Positions 35,901 to 43,851 of a stretch of 64,000 nt of DNA are shown here, piece after piece (position 1 is the first letter of the stretch; every line of letters begins with the position of its first letter). Origin of the DNA: Actinomadura rayongensis. Lineage in GTDB: Bacteria; Actinomycetota; Actinomycetes; Streptosporangiales; Streptosporangiaceae. Where the stretch lies: positions 62,001-126,000 of the forward strand of contig NZ_WUTW01000009.1 in assembly GCF_009831215.1 (NCBI RefSeq), read 5' to 3'. The notes beneath the pieces were generated by a model. It searched no databases and was not told the origin of the DNA. It was given only the letters and a program-made list of their open reading frames with translations. Made by a program: the position numbers and the translations under genes.

Positions 35901-36065
35901 CTCCGTATCGTGTTCCCAGACCCGTTCGATCAGGCTTTCGACCGCCACCGGGCGTCCCGGCGCCATCAGCAGGACCGCGAGCACGCCGCGTTCCTTCGCC
36001 CAGCCCGGCTGCCGGCTCGCGCCGGACGCCCACAGTTCCATCGGACCCAGTATGCGGAATTCCAT
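32952..36065 (-). CDS. AfsR/SARP-family regulator: HTH-BTAD-NB-ARC-TPR
   Basis: 1037 residues, ATG after GGGAGCG. An OmpR-type winged helix (1-90) is followed by a bacterial transcriptional activation domain (about 97-240: VDYHRFARLCAQARSIADSGD and later the YRDGRSGDALHVFHRLRERLAADLG segment). An NB-ARC ATPase follows (P-loop GMPGVGKST 297-305, Walker B RILLVLDDAL near 380, GLCGGLPLAV). Many TPR helices cover about 690-1010. It is full length for the AfsR type: ATP binding and TPR-mediated sensing gate DNA binding by the SARP head. It is divergent from the glycosyltransferase-like gene at 36304, which it may control; CCGCAAG repeats lie in that gap. Confidence 0.95.
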   Translation of the reverse strand: MEFRILGPMELWASGASRQPGWAKERGVLAVLLMAPGRPVAVESLIERVWEHDTETRVRAALHTQIARLRRRLEAMDDQVRLHYRAGAYTLDADPEQVDYHRFARLCAQARSIADSGDTEHAAALLREALRLWRGTPLSGIEGAWAERTRRTIEDELVGGALDRFKIELARGRHAQVINELDRLAARFPHHEKLAESLMLALYRDGRSGDALHVFHRLRERLAADLGAVPHPETSRLHRRILAGDPGLTLPRRPYAAQAPSSLPRDLHTFTGRTAELTRLTALAEGGPTVTVIAIDGMPGVGKSTLAVHLAHRLADRYPDGQIFLHLRAHHADHEPLDGGLALKHLLLAVGVPADEIPTDVEARAARWRGAVAARRILLVLDDALGNDQIRLLLPGTPGCLVIVTSRRRLVGLEAVRPVSLGVLPPAEAVALLARVAERALDPADPAVRAVVGLCGGLPLAVQLVGGRLLHRPGWTVGDLAERLSGGRGRLAEIRAENRDLTAVFALSYEGLDERLRVAFRLLGLHPGLDVTADDTAVLLGTDRATAGAMLEELLDYHLIEDPSRGRYRFHDLIGEYASRLAALDPPPDAEAALDRLTDHYLATAARADALLYPRGDRPAVTAVSPCPPSFADADGARGWLDAESDNLLRVASDAVERGRGGRAAGLAAVLAPHLESTGRWADAARLHERAAAVWSDLGEHGSRIRALADLSKIYWRSGRYAEALRRAHEGLESARSHGDGRAVAGFLLQIGQVHWHLAEFDVALGYLQQALAGFRECADEGDVGEALNNLGIVLCHLGRYGEAADHFRAALDTHTRLGADEGRQIALNNIGDLEQMLGNYDVALDFYLRARDVKEMRRQHQAVWLSNVATVYRRTGRAAEAIGEYRKALAIYREIGDLRGECDSLNHIGTCFTALGRDGEALIHHQKALQSARELSERYEQTLALLGIGELHLRAGRYAAARERFEESLALARSIADVRQEASALAGIGEVVARTRGAAVAEPYRRQALELFSSLGVREADVLQDRLLSPDDIPGA

Positions 36066-36188
36066 CCGCGCTCCCTGCGGAAATAGACCCCGCTTTCTTT
36101 GACGCTGCCGATGATCTCATTGTCAAGTGATTCTTTCCAGGAGTAAGCCCTCTCTCCCCTGGCCGGTATGGGCCGCACGGAACATCGA

Positions 36189-36231
36189 CCGCAAGCGGTT
36201 CCGTGAGGGTTTCCGCAAGGCCCGCCGCAAG
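36189..36231. repeat. Three CCGCAAG repeats in the SARP/GT-like divergent region
   Basis: CCGCAAG occurs at 36189-36195, 36213-36219 and 36225-36231, offset by 24 and 12 bp, so all lie roughly on one helix face. SARPs bind direct heptamer repeats, usually at 11- or 22-bp offsets, near the -35 of target genes. This array is 73 bp before the start of the GT-like gene. The spacing is close to but not exactly the standard one, so this is only a candidate operator. Confidence 0.35.
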
Positions 36232-36303
36232 GCTCGGTGCGGACTATCGGCGGAGTGCCGCGAAACGACGCGCGGCCGGCACACCACAGGGGGCAGGAGC
36301 AGA

Positions 36304-37515
36304 ATGTCAGAGATCGAATGGCGCCGGGTCCCGATCGGACCCGACGCGGACCGGTTGGCGACGAGGGAAGCGTCGCGGACCGTGTTGCTCGTCGTCCACA
36401 CCGTGACGTCGGGGCAACGTCTCATGGACGCGGCGAAACTGCTGGAGAACGACCTCCGGGTCCAGGTCGTCTTCACGCGCGGACCCGACGTCTTCGGGGA
36501 GGGGGTCGGGGAGTTCTTCGCCCGGCTCGGGGTCATCACGATCCCGTGGAGCCAGGCGACGGCCACCCGGTTCGACCTGGCCATCGCGGCGAGCGACGGC
36601 GGCACCCACGAGGTGCGCGCGCCGTTGATCGTCATGCCGCACGGAGCGGGCTTCAACAAGCTCGTCATGCGCGGGGCGGGCCGGGCGGCGGGCAGCCGCA
36701 TGGTGTACGGGCTGGACCCGCAGCGGCTGGTCCACGACGGATCGCTCATCCCGTCGGCGATCGCCCTGGCGCACGAGGACGACCGCGCGACGCTCGCCCG
36801 GACGTGCCCGGAGGCCCTTCCGGTCGCCGACGTCGTCGGCGACCCGGCCCACGACACGCTGCTCGCCAGCCGTGCGCGTCGGTCGTCCTACCAGGTGGCG
36901 CTGGGGGCGGGCGACGGTCGCAAGCTCGTCGTCGTCACCTCCACATGGGGACCCCACTCGCTGTTCGCGCGGCGGCCCGCGCTGTGGGCCAGGCTGCTCA
37001 CCGAGCTGCCGGAGGACGAGTTCCGCATCGTGACCATGCTGCATCCGGCCGTCTGGTCGACCTACGGCCACTGGCAGATCAGGACGTGGATGGCCGAGTA
37101 CCTGCGCCGCGGGTTGAGCCTCGTCCCGCCGGAGGCGGACTGGCGGGCCGTCCTCGCGGCGGCCGACTGGGTCATCGGGGACCACGGCTCCGCCACGGTC
37201 TACGGCGCCGTGGCCGGTGCGCCCGTCCTGCTCGGCACGTTCCACGCCGCCGATGTCAGCGCGGGGTCGCCCGCCGCCGTCCTCGGCGCGGCGGCGCCGC
37301 GGCTGAGCGGGCGGGGAACCCTCCGGCGGCAGCTCCTCCAGGCGGCGGCCGACTTCCACCCCGACGCGTACGCGCAGGTGGTCGGACGGATCACGTCCGA
37401 GCCCGGGGCGTTCAACCGCAACATGCGCCGCCTGATGTACCGGCTGCTGCGCCTTCGCCAGCCGGCGTCCGTGCCCACCGCGCAGCCCGCCGCGCAGCCG
37501 TTCCTGATCGCGTGA
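36304..37515 (+). CDS. Glycosyltransferase-like / CDP-glycerol glycerophosphotransferase-fold protein
   Basis: 403 residues, ATG after GGGGGCAGGAGC. The motifs MPHGAGFNKLV, VVDPAHDTLL-like VVGDPAHDTLLASRARRSSY, VVVTSTWGPHSLFARRPALW, IVTMLHPAVWSTYGHWQIRTWM and ADWVIGDHGSATVYGAVAGAPVLLG fit a GT-B-like C-terminal nucleotide-binding half similar to CDP-glycerol glycerophosphotransferases. Actinobacterial relatives are, to my recollection, often mislabelled translation initiation factor 2. The product is unknown: sugar or glycerol-phosphate transfer to a small molecule or peptide is a guess. First gene of a three-gene operon held between two STAND regulators. Confidence 0.65.
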   Translation: MSEIEWRRVPIGPDADRLATREASRTVLLVVHTVTSGQRLMDAAKLLENDLRVQVVFTRGPDVFGEGVGEFFARLGVITIPWSQATATRFDLAIAASDGGTHEVRAPLIVMPHGAGFNKLVMRGAGRAAGSRMVYGLDPQRLVHDGSLIPSAIALAHEDDRATLARTCPEALPVADVVGDPAHDTLLASRARRSSYQVALGAGDGRKLVVVTSTWGPHSLFARRPALWARLLTELPEDEFRIVTMLHPAVWSTYGHWQIRTWMAEYLRRGLSLVPPEADWRAVLAAADWVIGDHGSATVYGAVAGAPVLLGTFHAADVSAGSPAAVLGAAAPRLSGRGTLRRQLLQAAADFHPDAYAQVVGRITSEPGAFNRNMRRLMYRLLRLRQPASVPTAQPAAQPFLIA

Positions 37516-37525
37516 GGGAGTCGTC

Positions 37526-38170
37526 ATGATCGAAGGACTCACCGGCCGGGTCTACACCCGGCTGTACCGCGTCGACCGGTTCCTGCGTCTCACGCGGTCC
37601 GGTGCCGAGAAGGACGGCCTCGACGGCGGCATCCTGTCAGTGCTGTTCATCCCCCGGTGCGGAGGGCCGTGCCCGCCCCGGCTCGCGACCTTCACGACGA
37701 AGGGCGGCACGGCGGGCCCGGACATCGGCCGGCTGCTCGACGCGGACGCGCACACGGTCGTCCGCGTCGGTTCGACCCCCGACCCCGCCGACCCGGAGAC
37801 CGCCGACGTCCTCCTCCACGATCGGGCGCCTCACGCGCGCCTTCCCCACGTGCTGGACGACTATCCGGGCTGCTCCGTCGCCGTCACGGCGGAAGCCGGC
37901 CGATGTCACGCGGCCGTTCGCGGACGACCGATCGTCCGCGCGGTGGGCGACCACGCGACGGGGGTCGTCTGGTCACCGCTGTGCGGGTCCTTCCTCTACG
38001 CGTGGTCCACGGCGGGCCTGCCGCTGGAGAGTCTGACCGCGGCGGTGATCATCGCGGGTCGCCTCCGCCCGCCCTCCGATGACGCGGGCGGCGTTCTGGA
38101 GGTGATGGGACGGGTCGCGTTCACCGTGCGGGACGAGAACGGCCCGTCGGTCCGGAGGGCCGCGTCATGA
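37526..38170 (+). CDS. Unknown 214-residue protein
   Basis: No family recognised. The N-terminal part contains FIPRCGGPCPPRLATFTTKGG, a CGGPC pair reminiscent of redox or metal sites. A central alpha/beta region follows (DADAHTVVRVGSTPDPADPETADVLLHD), then hydrophobic strands (VVWSPLCGSFLYAWSTAGLPLESLTAAVIIAGRL). There is no signal peptide. It starts 10 bp after the GT-like gene and its stop overlaps the kinase start (ATGA), so the three are translated together and likely act in one process. Confidence 0.75.
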   Translation: MIEGLTGRVYTRLYRVDRFLRLTRSGAEKDGLDGGILSVLFIPRCGGPCPPRLATFTTKGGTAGPDIGRLLDADAHTVVRVGSTPDPADPETADVLLHDRAPHARLPHVLDDYPGCSVAVTAEAGRCHAAVRGRPIVRAVGDHATGVVWSPLCGSFLYAWSTAGLPLESLTAAVIIAGRLRPPSDDAGGVLEVMGRVAFTVRDENGPSVRRAAS

Positions 38171-39096
38171 GCGCCGCGATCGCGGTGATCGGCGTCGCGA
38201 GCCTGTACGCGTCCGTGGGGGTCAGAGCGTTTCCGCTGGAGTACGCGGCGTCCACGGCACCGGAATGGATGGGCATCAGCGTGTCCGGCGCGGCGACCCA
38301 CGTTGCGCGGATCCAGCGGGCGCTCGGCGACGACGTTCGGCTGTGCTGCCCGGTGGGCCGCGACCTGGCGGGGACGCTGATCCGCGCCGAGCTGGATCGG
38401 CTCGGGCTCGTCGGACCGGGAACGGTGGACGTCCCCGTCTCGTCGACGGGCCTGGTCCTCGCGGACACCGACGGTCGCCGCATGGGAATGCCCCATCTCG
38501 ATCCGGTGGACGGCTTCCCGTATCCGTTCGACGTGCTGCGCGGTCAGGCGTGCGCCGCCGACCTGCTGGTGCTCACGAACGCGCGGTTCGTCCGCCCTCT
38601 GGTGGGGCGCGCCGCCGGCCTGGGCGTGCCGATCGCCGTCGACGTCCATCGCATCGCCGGCCTCGGGGACGACTACGACCGTCCGTGGCTCGAACACGCC
38701 GAGATCGTTTTCGGCAGTCACGAGCGCATGGGCGATCCGCGGACCTGGATCGCGGAGATGTTCGCCCGGCGTCGGCAGATCCGTCTGCTCGGCGTCGGCA
38801 TGGGAGCGCGGGGCGCGGTGCTCGGGCTCCGGGACGGACGGCTGATCGAGGTGAGAACGGTGGCCCGGCGGGGACCCGTCAACACGTCGGGTGCGGGCGA
38901 CGCGCTCTTCGCGACGTTCCTGAGCGTCCTGCTCCGGACGGGCGACCCCGTCACGGCGCTGCGATCAGGGGTCGTGCACGCGAGCTGGAAGATCGCGCAC
39001 CGGCTTCCGGTCGAGGCGACGCTCGACGCCGGCGACCTGGACGAGATGCAGCGCGCATCGGCTGCCCCGACGGCCGTCACGCGCTGGGATCGTTAG
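38167..39096 (+). CDS. PfkB-family carbohydrate/nucleoside kinase-like protein
   Basis: 309 residues. The PfkB C-terminal signature is intact: VNTSGAGDALFATFLSVLL, with the catalytic Asp of GAGD and the anion hole. The N-terminal half has VSGAATHVARIQRALGDDVRLCCPVGRDLAGTLIRAELDRLGL, as in ribokinase-like sugar binding. It should phosphorylate a sugar or nucleoside with ATP; the substrate cannot be inferred. It overlaps the unknown protein gene by 4 bp. The last 20 bp overlap, tail to tail, the end of the NB-ARC gene, an unusually tight convergent junction. Confidence 0.88.
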   Translation: MSAAIAVIGVASLYASVGVRAFPLEYAASTAPEWMGISVSGAATHVARIQRALGDDVRLCCPVGRDLAGTLIRAELDRLGLVGPGTVDVPVSSTGLVLADTDGRRMGMPHLDPVDGFPYPFDVLRGQACAADLLVLTNARFVRPLVGRAAGLGVPIAVDVHRIAGLGDDYDRPWLEHAEIVFGSHERMGDPRTWIAEMFARRRQIRLLGVGMGARGAVLGLRDGRLIEVRTVARRGPVNTSGAGDALFATFLSVLLRTGDPVTALRSGVVHASWKIAHRLPVEATLDAGDLDEMQRASAAPTAVTRWDR

Positions 39097-41263
39097 TCGG
39101 CCCCGCCAGCCTCCGGTCGATGGCCCTGGTCGGCGCTCCGGCGTCGGCCAGGGCCGAGCGCGCGCGCTCGAACAGGTCCCGGGCGGCGTCCGTCCGGCCC
39201 GCGCGCAGTTCGAGATCACCGATCACCTCCAGCGCGTCGGCCTCGCCGACGGCGGACGGGATCGCGCGCATGGCGGCGAGCGCCCGGTCGGCCAGATCGC
39301 GTGCGACCGCCGGGTCGGCGTCCCCCAGATGAGCTCGCGCGAGCAGGACGAGCACGCGTGCCCGGTTATACGGGTCGGCCTCGGACTCCAGCAGAGTGCC
39401 GGCCTCGCGCAGTGCGGCGACCGCACCGGCGGTCTGTCCGTCCTCAACGAGAACGGAGGCGAGATCGCAGAGCGTCAGAGCGACGCGCCGACCCTCACCG
39501 AGGTCGCGATAGGCCGCCAGGGCCGCGCGGAACCGCGTGCGCGCCGCGCCGAGGTCGCCCCGGTCGTGCTCGACCCAGCCGAGCCGCCGGTCCGCTCCCG
39601 CCATGCGGGCGCGGTTCCCGAGGTCCCGCCAGATGTCCGAGGCGCTCGCGAAGTCCCGGGCGGCCTCGTCCAGGCGTCCGAGTTCGCGGAGCGCCAATCC
39701 GGTGCGATTGAGCATCTTCGCCTCGGCCGTACGGTCGCGGCCCGCACGCGCCGCCGCGAGCCCGAGCCGGTCGAAGTCGAGACGCCGATCACCGTGTCCG
39801 CGCAGGAGGAAGAGCGGCCACGCGGCGTCGACGATCAGCCACGCCTGCCGGTGGAGCCCCGTTTCATGGGCACGTTGGGCGATCGCCCGCAAATTCACCA
39901 GTTCGTCCTCCAGCCAGGCGAGCGCGTCCGCCGGAGCCTCGAACCGGGGCGCTTCGGGAACGCCCGGTCCCGCCGTCGGGACGGCGAGCCTTCGGTACGG
40001 CGCCGCCGCACGGCTCGCCGCGAGCGTCGCCGCGACCGCCCAGTCGGCCAGCCGCCGTATCGCCGCCGCGCGCTCGGGCTCGGGCTCGTCCGTGTCGGCG
40101 GTCTCCAGAGCGTGCAACCGGGTCAGTTCGTGAAATCGATAGTGCGCGTCCGGCGAATCATCGACCAGGTTCGCATCGGTCAATTGTTCCAGTTCCTCGG
40201 CCACCGTTTCGACCGGCCGCGCGGTGAGCGCGGCGGCGCTGTACCGGTCGAAAGTTCTGCCCGGATAAAGTCCCAGCACACGGTAGAGACGCCGGATCGG
40301 TTCCGGAAGATTCCGATAGGAGAGTTCCAGTGCAGCGCGCACGGTCACGGCGTCGTCCTCGTCCGGCGTTCCCGGCATGGACAGCACCCCCAATCTGCGG
40401 CGTTCCTCGTCCAGCGCACTGGCCATTCTTTCGAGCGTCCAGTTCGGTCGTATGGCGAGTCGCGCGGTGGCCACGCTGAGCGCCAGCGGCGAGTAGGCGC
40501 AGAGTTCCGCCAGCCGCGCGGCCACCCCGTCCTCCGCGTTCACCCGGTCCGCGCCGAGCCGGCTCACGAGAAGCTTCGTCGCCGCCGCGGGGTCCAGCGG
40601 CCCGATCTGGACGGCCCGCGCGCCGCGCGCCATCAGGCCGCCGAGCCGCCAGCGGCTCGTCACCACCGCCGCGCCCGTCGCCGCGCCGGGGAGCAGCGGC
40701 GTCACCTGGGCCGCCGAATGGGCGTCGTCGAGCACGACCAGGAGGCGGCGGCCCGCCGTCAGCGAGCGGTAGAGGGCGGCGCGTTCGGCCAGGCCGTCCG
40801 GGATCGTCTCCGGGCGCTCGCCGAGCGCGCGGATGAACCCGCCGAGCACCTCGCTCGGCGGCGCCGGGGCGACCGGGGCATGGCCTCGCAGGTCGGCGTA
40901 CAACTGACCGTCGGGGAAGTCCCGGGCGTGATCGTGCGCCCAGCGCAGGGCGACGGCGGTCTTCCCGATGCCTGCGGGGCCGCTCACCACGACGCAGGCC
41001 GCGTCGGCGCACGCGTCGTCCAAGGCGTCCAGAACGTCGTCGCGGTCGACCACCATGCCGACGCCGGGGAGCTGCCGGGGAGGGACCCGCGTGGTCGCCG
41101 CCGGATGCACGTGCAGACCGCCGTGAACGTCCCTGGCCTGGACGACCGACCCGGTCACGTCTCCCGTGAACTCGTTGGCCTGGGAGTCGCGGTCGCCGGA
41201 CGGCCTGTTCATCGCCCCACCAGCCAATGCGGAATCGGAGAGATCATCCGACTCCATTGTCAC
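39077..41263 (-). CDS. NB-ARC/TPR STAND protein with N-terminal RHIM/BASS-like motif
   Basis: 728 residues from a GTG that would be leaderless; an ATG two codons later (41257) follows AAGGTG. Residues 30-53 hold a Gly/Val-rich pseudo-repeat (NEFTGDVTGSVVQARDVHGG) resembling the amyloid signalling motifs at the N-termini of bacterial and fungal NLRs. The NB-ARC ATPase covers about 75-400 (P-loop GPAGIGKT 95-102, Walker B RRLLVVLDDAH, AELCAYSPLALSV), then TPR-like helices to the end. Unlike the SARP protein at 32952 it has no DNA-binding head. It may be a conflict sensor that nucleates an effector elsewhere, or a regulator of the adjacent GT/kinase operon. Confidence 0.9.
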   Translation of the reverse strand: MTMESDDLSDSALAGGAMNRPSGDRDSQANEFTGDVTGSVVQARDVHGGLHVHPAATTRVPPRQLPGVGMVVDRDDVLDALDDACADAACVVVSGPAGIGKTAVALRWAHDHARDFPDGQLYADLRGHAPVAPAPPSEVLGGFIRALGERPETIPDGLAERAALYRSLTAGRRLLVVLDDAHSAAQVTPLLPGAATGAAVVTSRWRLGGLMARGARAVQIGPLDPAAATKLLVSRLGADRVNAEDGVAARLAELCAYSPLALSVATARLAIRPNWTLERMASALDEERRRLGVLSMPGTPDEDDAVTVRAALELSYRNLPEPIRRLYRVLGLYPGRTFDRYSAAALTARPVETVAEELEQLTDANLVDDSPDAHYRFHELTRLHALETADTDEPEPERAAAIRRLADWAVAATLAASRAAAPYRRLAVPTAGPGVPEAPRFEAPADALAWLEDELVNLRAIAQRAHETGLHRQAWLIVDAAWPLFLLRGHGDRRLDFDRLGLAAARAGRDRTAEAKMLNRTGLALRELGRLDEAARDFASASDIWRDLGNRARMAGADRRLGWVEHDRGDLGAARTRFRAALAAYRDLGEGRRVALTLCDLASVLVEDGQTAGAVAALREAGTLLESEADPYNRARVLVLLARAHLGDADPAVARDLADRALAAMRAIPSAVGEADALEVIGDLELRAGRTDAARDLFERARSALADAGAPTRAIDRRLAGPTNDPSA

Positions 41264-41268
41264 CTTTT

Positions 41269-41296
41269 ACTCTACTTCGCAACCGGATTGAGTCAA
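41269..41296 (-). promoter_or_regulatory. Candidate promoter giving leaderless NB-ARC mRNA
   Basis: On the minus strand TTGACT (41291-41296) and TAGAGT (41269-41274) lie 16 bp apart in an AT-richer patch. The expected start point falls at 41262-41263, exactly at the GTG codon, so the transcript would be leaderless or start within a few bases of the ATG at 41257. Confidence 0.55.
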
Positions 41297-41538
41297 GGTC
41301 TCATTCATTTACGCAACGCAACTAAGCGAGTTCTTCCGCACGTGACACGCGAAGTTTCGATCGATGGCCGGGCGAGCCTACAGCATGGCTGAACTGCGAC
41401 GCAGCGAACTCGCGAGTCGTCGTGATACGACCGAAAAGCGTGCCGCCCCGTGGCCTCAAACGGCCACGCCGTCACCCTTATAGCATCGAATAACGAATGC
41501 CCCAAGTTTCCGATCACGCCATGCGTGGACCGTCGGCG

Positions 41539-42300
41539 TTAGAGGGCGGGGGTGGGGCGTTCTTCTGGGGGGAGCAGGAGGATCTCCAGGGCCTTGGCGC
41601 AGGTGCGGGCCTGGGTGAGGTACCAGTCGAGGCGGCGGATCGTGATGAGTTCGGGGGTCGCGCGCAGGGCCAGGGCGTAGCGGGCGTTGCCGGCGTGGTC
41701 GAGGATCGGGACGGCCAGGGTTCGGACGCCCGCGGCGGACTCGCCGTCGTTGACCGCGTAGCCCTGGTCGCGGACGAGGTCGAGTTCGGACTTCAGCTCG
41801 GACGGGTCCACGATCGTCCGGTCGGTGAGGGCCGGGAGCGGGCCGAGGCCGGCCAGGTCGGGGTCGGGCGACCACGCCAGGAGGACCTTGCCGAGCGCCG
41901 TCGAGTGCAGCGGGCGGCGCAGGCCGATGCCCGCCTCGCGGCGCACCGAGTCGCCGACGAGGATCAGCACCTCGTTGCCGCCGCGCAGCGCGAGGTCGAC
42001 GGTCGTGGACGTGACGCGGGCGAGCTGCGTCAGTTCGGGCACCGCGCGGTGCAGGCCGCGCTGGTGGAAGGAGAGCTGGCCGAGTTCGACGATGGACGGG
42101 CCGAGCCGGAACCGGGACGTCGCCGGGTCCTGCTCCAGGAAGCCCGACGCGACGAGCGTCCGGGCGAGCCGGTGCGCGGTCGAGGTCGGCAGGTCCAGCC
42201 GCCGGCCGAGGTCGGACGCGCCGAGCGCCGGGCCGTTGTCGCGGAAGCAGTGCAGGATCGTGAGCGCCCGGCGGACCGCCTGCGCGCCTTCTACGGACAT
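41539..42300 (-). CDS. IclR-family transcriptional regulator
   Basis: 253 residues from MSVEGAQAVRRALTILHCF; the ATG follows GGAAGGACC, while an earlier ATG pair at 42321 has no ribosome site. The N-terminal winged helix (LGASDLGRRLDLPTSTAHRLARTLVASGFLEQD) and the GAF-like effector domain (GIGLRRPLHSTALGKVLLAW; GYAVNDGESAAGVRTLAVPILDHAGN) are typical. IclR proteins sense small carboxylates or aromatics and usually control a neighbouring transport or catabolic operon; the MFS gene downstream of its start region is the nearest candidate but is on the same strand. Confidence 0.93.
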   Translation of the reverse strand: MSVEGAQAVRRALTILHCFRDNGPALGASDLGRRLDLPTSTAHRLARTLVASGFLEQDPATSRFRLGPSIVELGQLSFHQRGLHRAVPELTQLARVTSTTVDLALRGGNEVLILVGDSVRREAGIGLRRPLHSTALGKVLLAWSPDPDLAGLGPLPALTDRTIVDPSELKSELDLVRDQGYAVNDGESAAGVRTLAVPILDHAGNARYALALRATPELITIRRLDWYLTQARTCAKALEILLLPPEERPTPAL

Positions 42301-42400
42301 CCCCGGTCCTTCCCGCATCATGGATAGAACTTTGCCTACCAGGATAGGGGAATTTGCGGATCGCGCGGCGGGCGGACGGAAAAGGTTCCCGCGCCGTGGG

Positions 42401-43723
42401 TCAGGACGCCTTCGGGCCGTCGTCGGGGCCGGACGCCGGCACCGCGTCGTCCGGATGCGACCGGATGAAGAAGCTGCCGAGCAGCGCCACGCCCCCCGAC
42501 CCGATGAGGACGAGCTGGATCGGGTCCACCGCGCCGAGCGGCCCGAGGTGGTACTCGCCGCCCTTCAGCGCGTCCGCGACCGCGCCGGTGATCAGCGCCG
42601 CCACCGCCAGCCCGAACCGCAGCGTGCCGTGGAACGCGGCGAGCGCGACGTCGCGGACGTTGCCCGTCAGCCCGTCCTGGAGGTGGGTGATCGCGCTGAC
42701 CAGCGCGGTCGTGGCGGCCATGCCGAACAGCAGCGCCGCCAGATAACCCCAGATCAGCGACGCGAACAGCCCCATCGCGATGATCACCAGGCCCTGCCCG
42801 GCGATGCCGATCCGCATCTGCGCGGGCAGGTTGGCGTCCGTGCGGCGGCGCAGCAGCGCGAGGCCGACCACGAACCCGATCCCGAACAGCGCGACGAGCG
42901 CGCCGAACCCGAGCGGCCCCGCGTGCAGCACCTCCCGGACGAACACCACGCCGAGCGAGAACAGCGACCCGAGCCCGAGCGCCACGATCCCGACGGCGAG
43001 CAGGATCTCCCGGACGATCGGGATCCGCATCGCGGCGAGCAGCCCCTGCCGGGTGCTCCTGCCGTCCTTGGCCGCCTCCTGCTCGGCGGCGCGCACGGCC
43101 GCCGGGTCGGGGCCGAGGTCGGGCAGCGAGCGGATCGCGAAGAACGACACCACGTACGTCGCGGCGTCCACCCAGAACACCGCGACGTACTCCAGGTGGC
43201 CCGTCCACGCCGCCGAGCCCGAGATCAGGTGGATCAGCCCGAACGCCGCCGCGCCGAGCGGCACCATGACGTAGTAGAAGCCCATGACCAGGCCGTTGGC
43301 GAGCGCGAGCCGCCCGGCGGCGGGATGGTCGGGGTCGTCCTTCTCCCCGATGAGGACGGGCACCGACGAGTCGCGCGCGGGCAGGAACGCGAGGCTCGCG
43401 ACCTCCATCGCGAACGCCCAGAAGAACACCCAGCCGAGCCACGGGACGATCGGCAGCAGCACCGCCATTCCCGCGCGGATCACGTCGGCGGCCATCATCA
43501 CGCGGCGCCGGTTCCACCGCGTCACCGCGCGGGCGGCGAGCGGCGCGCCGATCGCGGACGGGAACAGCCGCAGCACGAGCACGCCGCCGATCGCGGTGGT
43601 CGACCCGCTGAGCTTCAGCACGAAGTACATCAGCGCGAGCGTGCCCATCCAGTCGCCGAGGGAGGAGACCGCCTGCCCGGCGAGCAGGCGGCGAAAGCCG
43701 TCCAGCCGGAGCAATTCCCGCAT
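42401..43723 (-). CDS. MFS transporter
   Basis: 440 residues with about 12 hydrophobic segments in two halves. The start MRELLRLDGFRRLLAGQAVSSLGDWMGTLALMYFVLKLSGSTTAIG is typical of the MFS_3/enterobactin-exporter-like group, with a cytosolic ARAVTRWNRRRVMMAAD motif between helices 2 and 3. A central loop of about 35 residues (PDLGPDPAAVRAAEQEAAKDGRSTRQ) separates the halves. It is an inner-membrane, proton-coupled exporter by family; the substrate is unknown. It is divergent from the PAP2-WS/DGAT fusion gene, so lipid-related or drug export are both possible. Confidence 0.92.
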   Translation of the reverse strand: MRELLRLDGFRRLLAGQAVSSLGDWMGTLALMYFVLKLSGSTTAIGGVLVLRLFPSAIGAPLAARAVTRWNRRRVMMAADVIRAGMAVLLPIVPWLGWVFFWAFAMEVASLAFLPARDSSVPVLIGEKDDPDHPAAGRLALANGLVMGFYYVMVPLGAAAFGLIHLISGSAAWTGHLEYVAVFWVDAATYVVSFFAIRSLPDLGPDPAAVRAAEQEAAKDGRSTRQGLLAAMRIPIVREILLAVGIVALGLGSLFSLGVVFVREVLHAGPLGFGALVALFGIGFVVGLALLRRRTDANLPAQMRIGIAGQGLVIIAMGLFASLIWGYLAALLFGMAATTALVSAITHLQDGLTGNVRDVALAAFHGTLRFGLAVAALITGAVADALKGGEYHLGPLGAVDPIQLVLIGSGGVALLGSFFIRSHPDDAVPASGPDDGPKAS

Positions 43724-43851
43724 TCAGCCCCCTCGTCCGCCCATCGCCGCAGGTCCGGTGATCTTTCCGTCCCCGTCCGATACCCCCCGTCCGGTCGTCG
43801 CAACACCGGGTGAACGGCAAGATCAACGATGGGGTCTGGCGGAGTGACATC

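Noticed and set aside
41305..41517. 70-codon minus-strand frame upstream of the NB-ARC gene as a possible small effector
   Set aside because: It overlaps the probable NB-ARC promoter, has no ribosome site and no recognisable motif, and lacks the amyloid motif expected of a partner.
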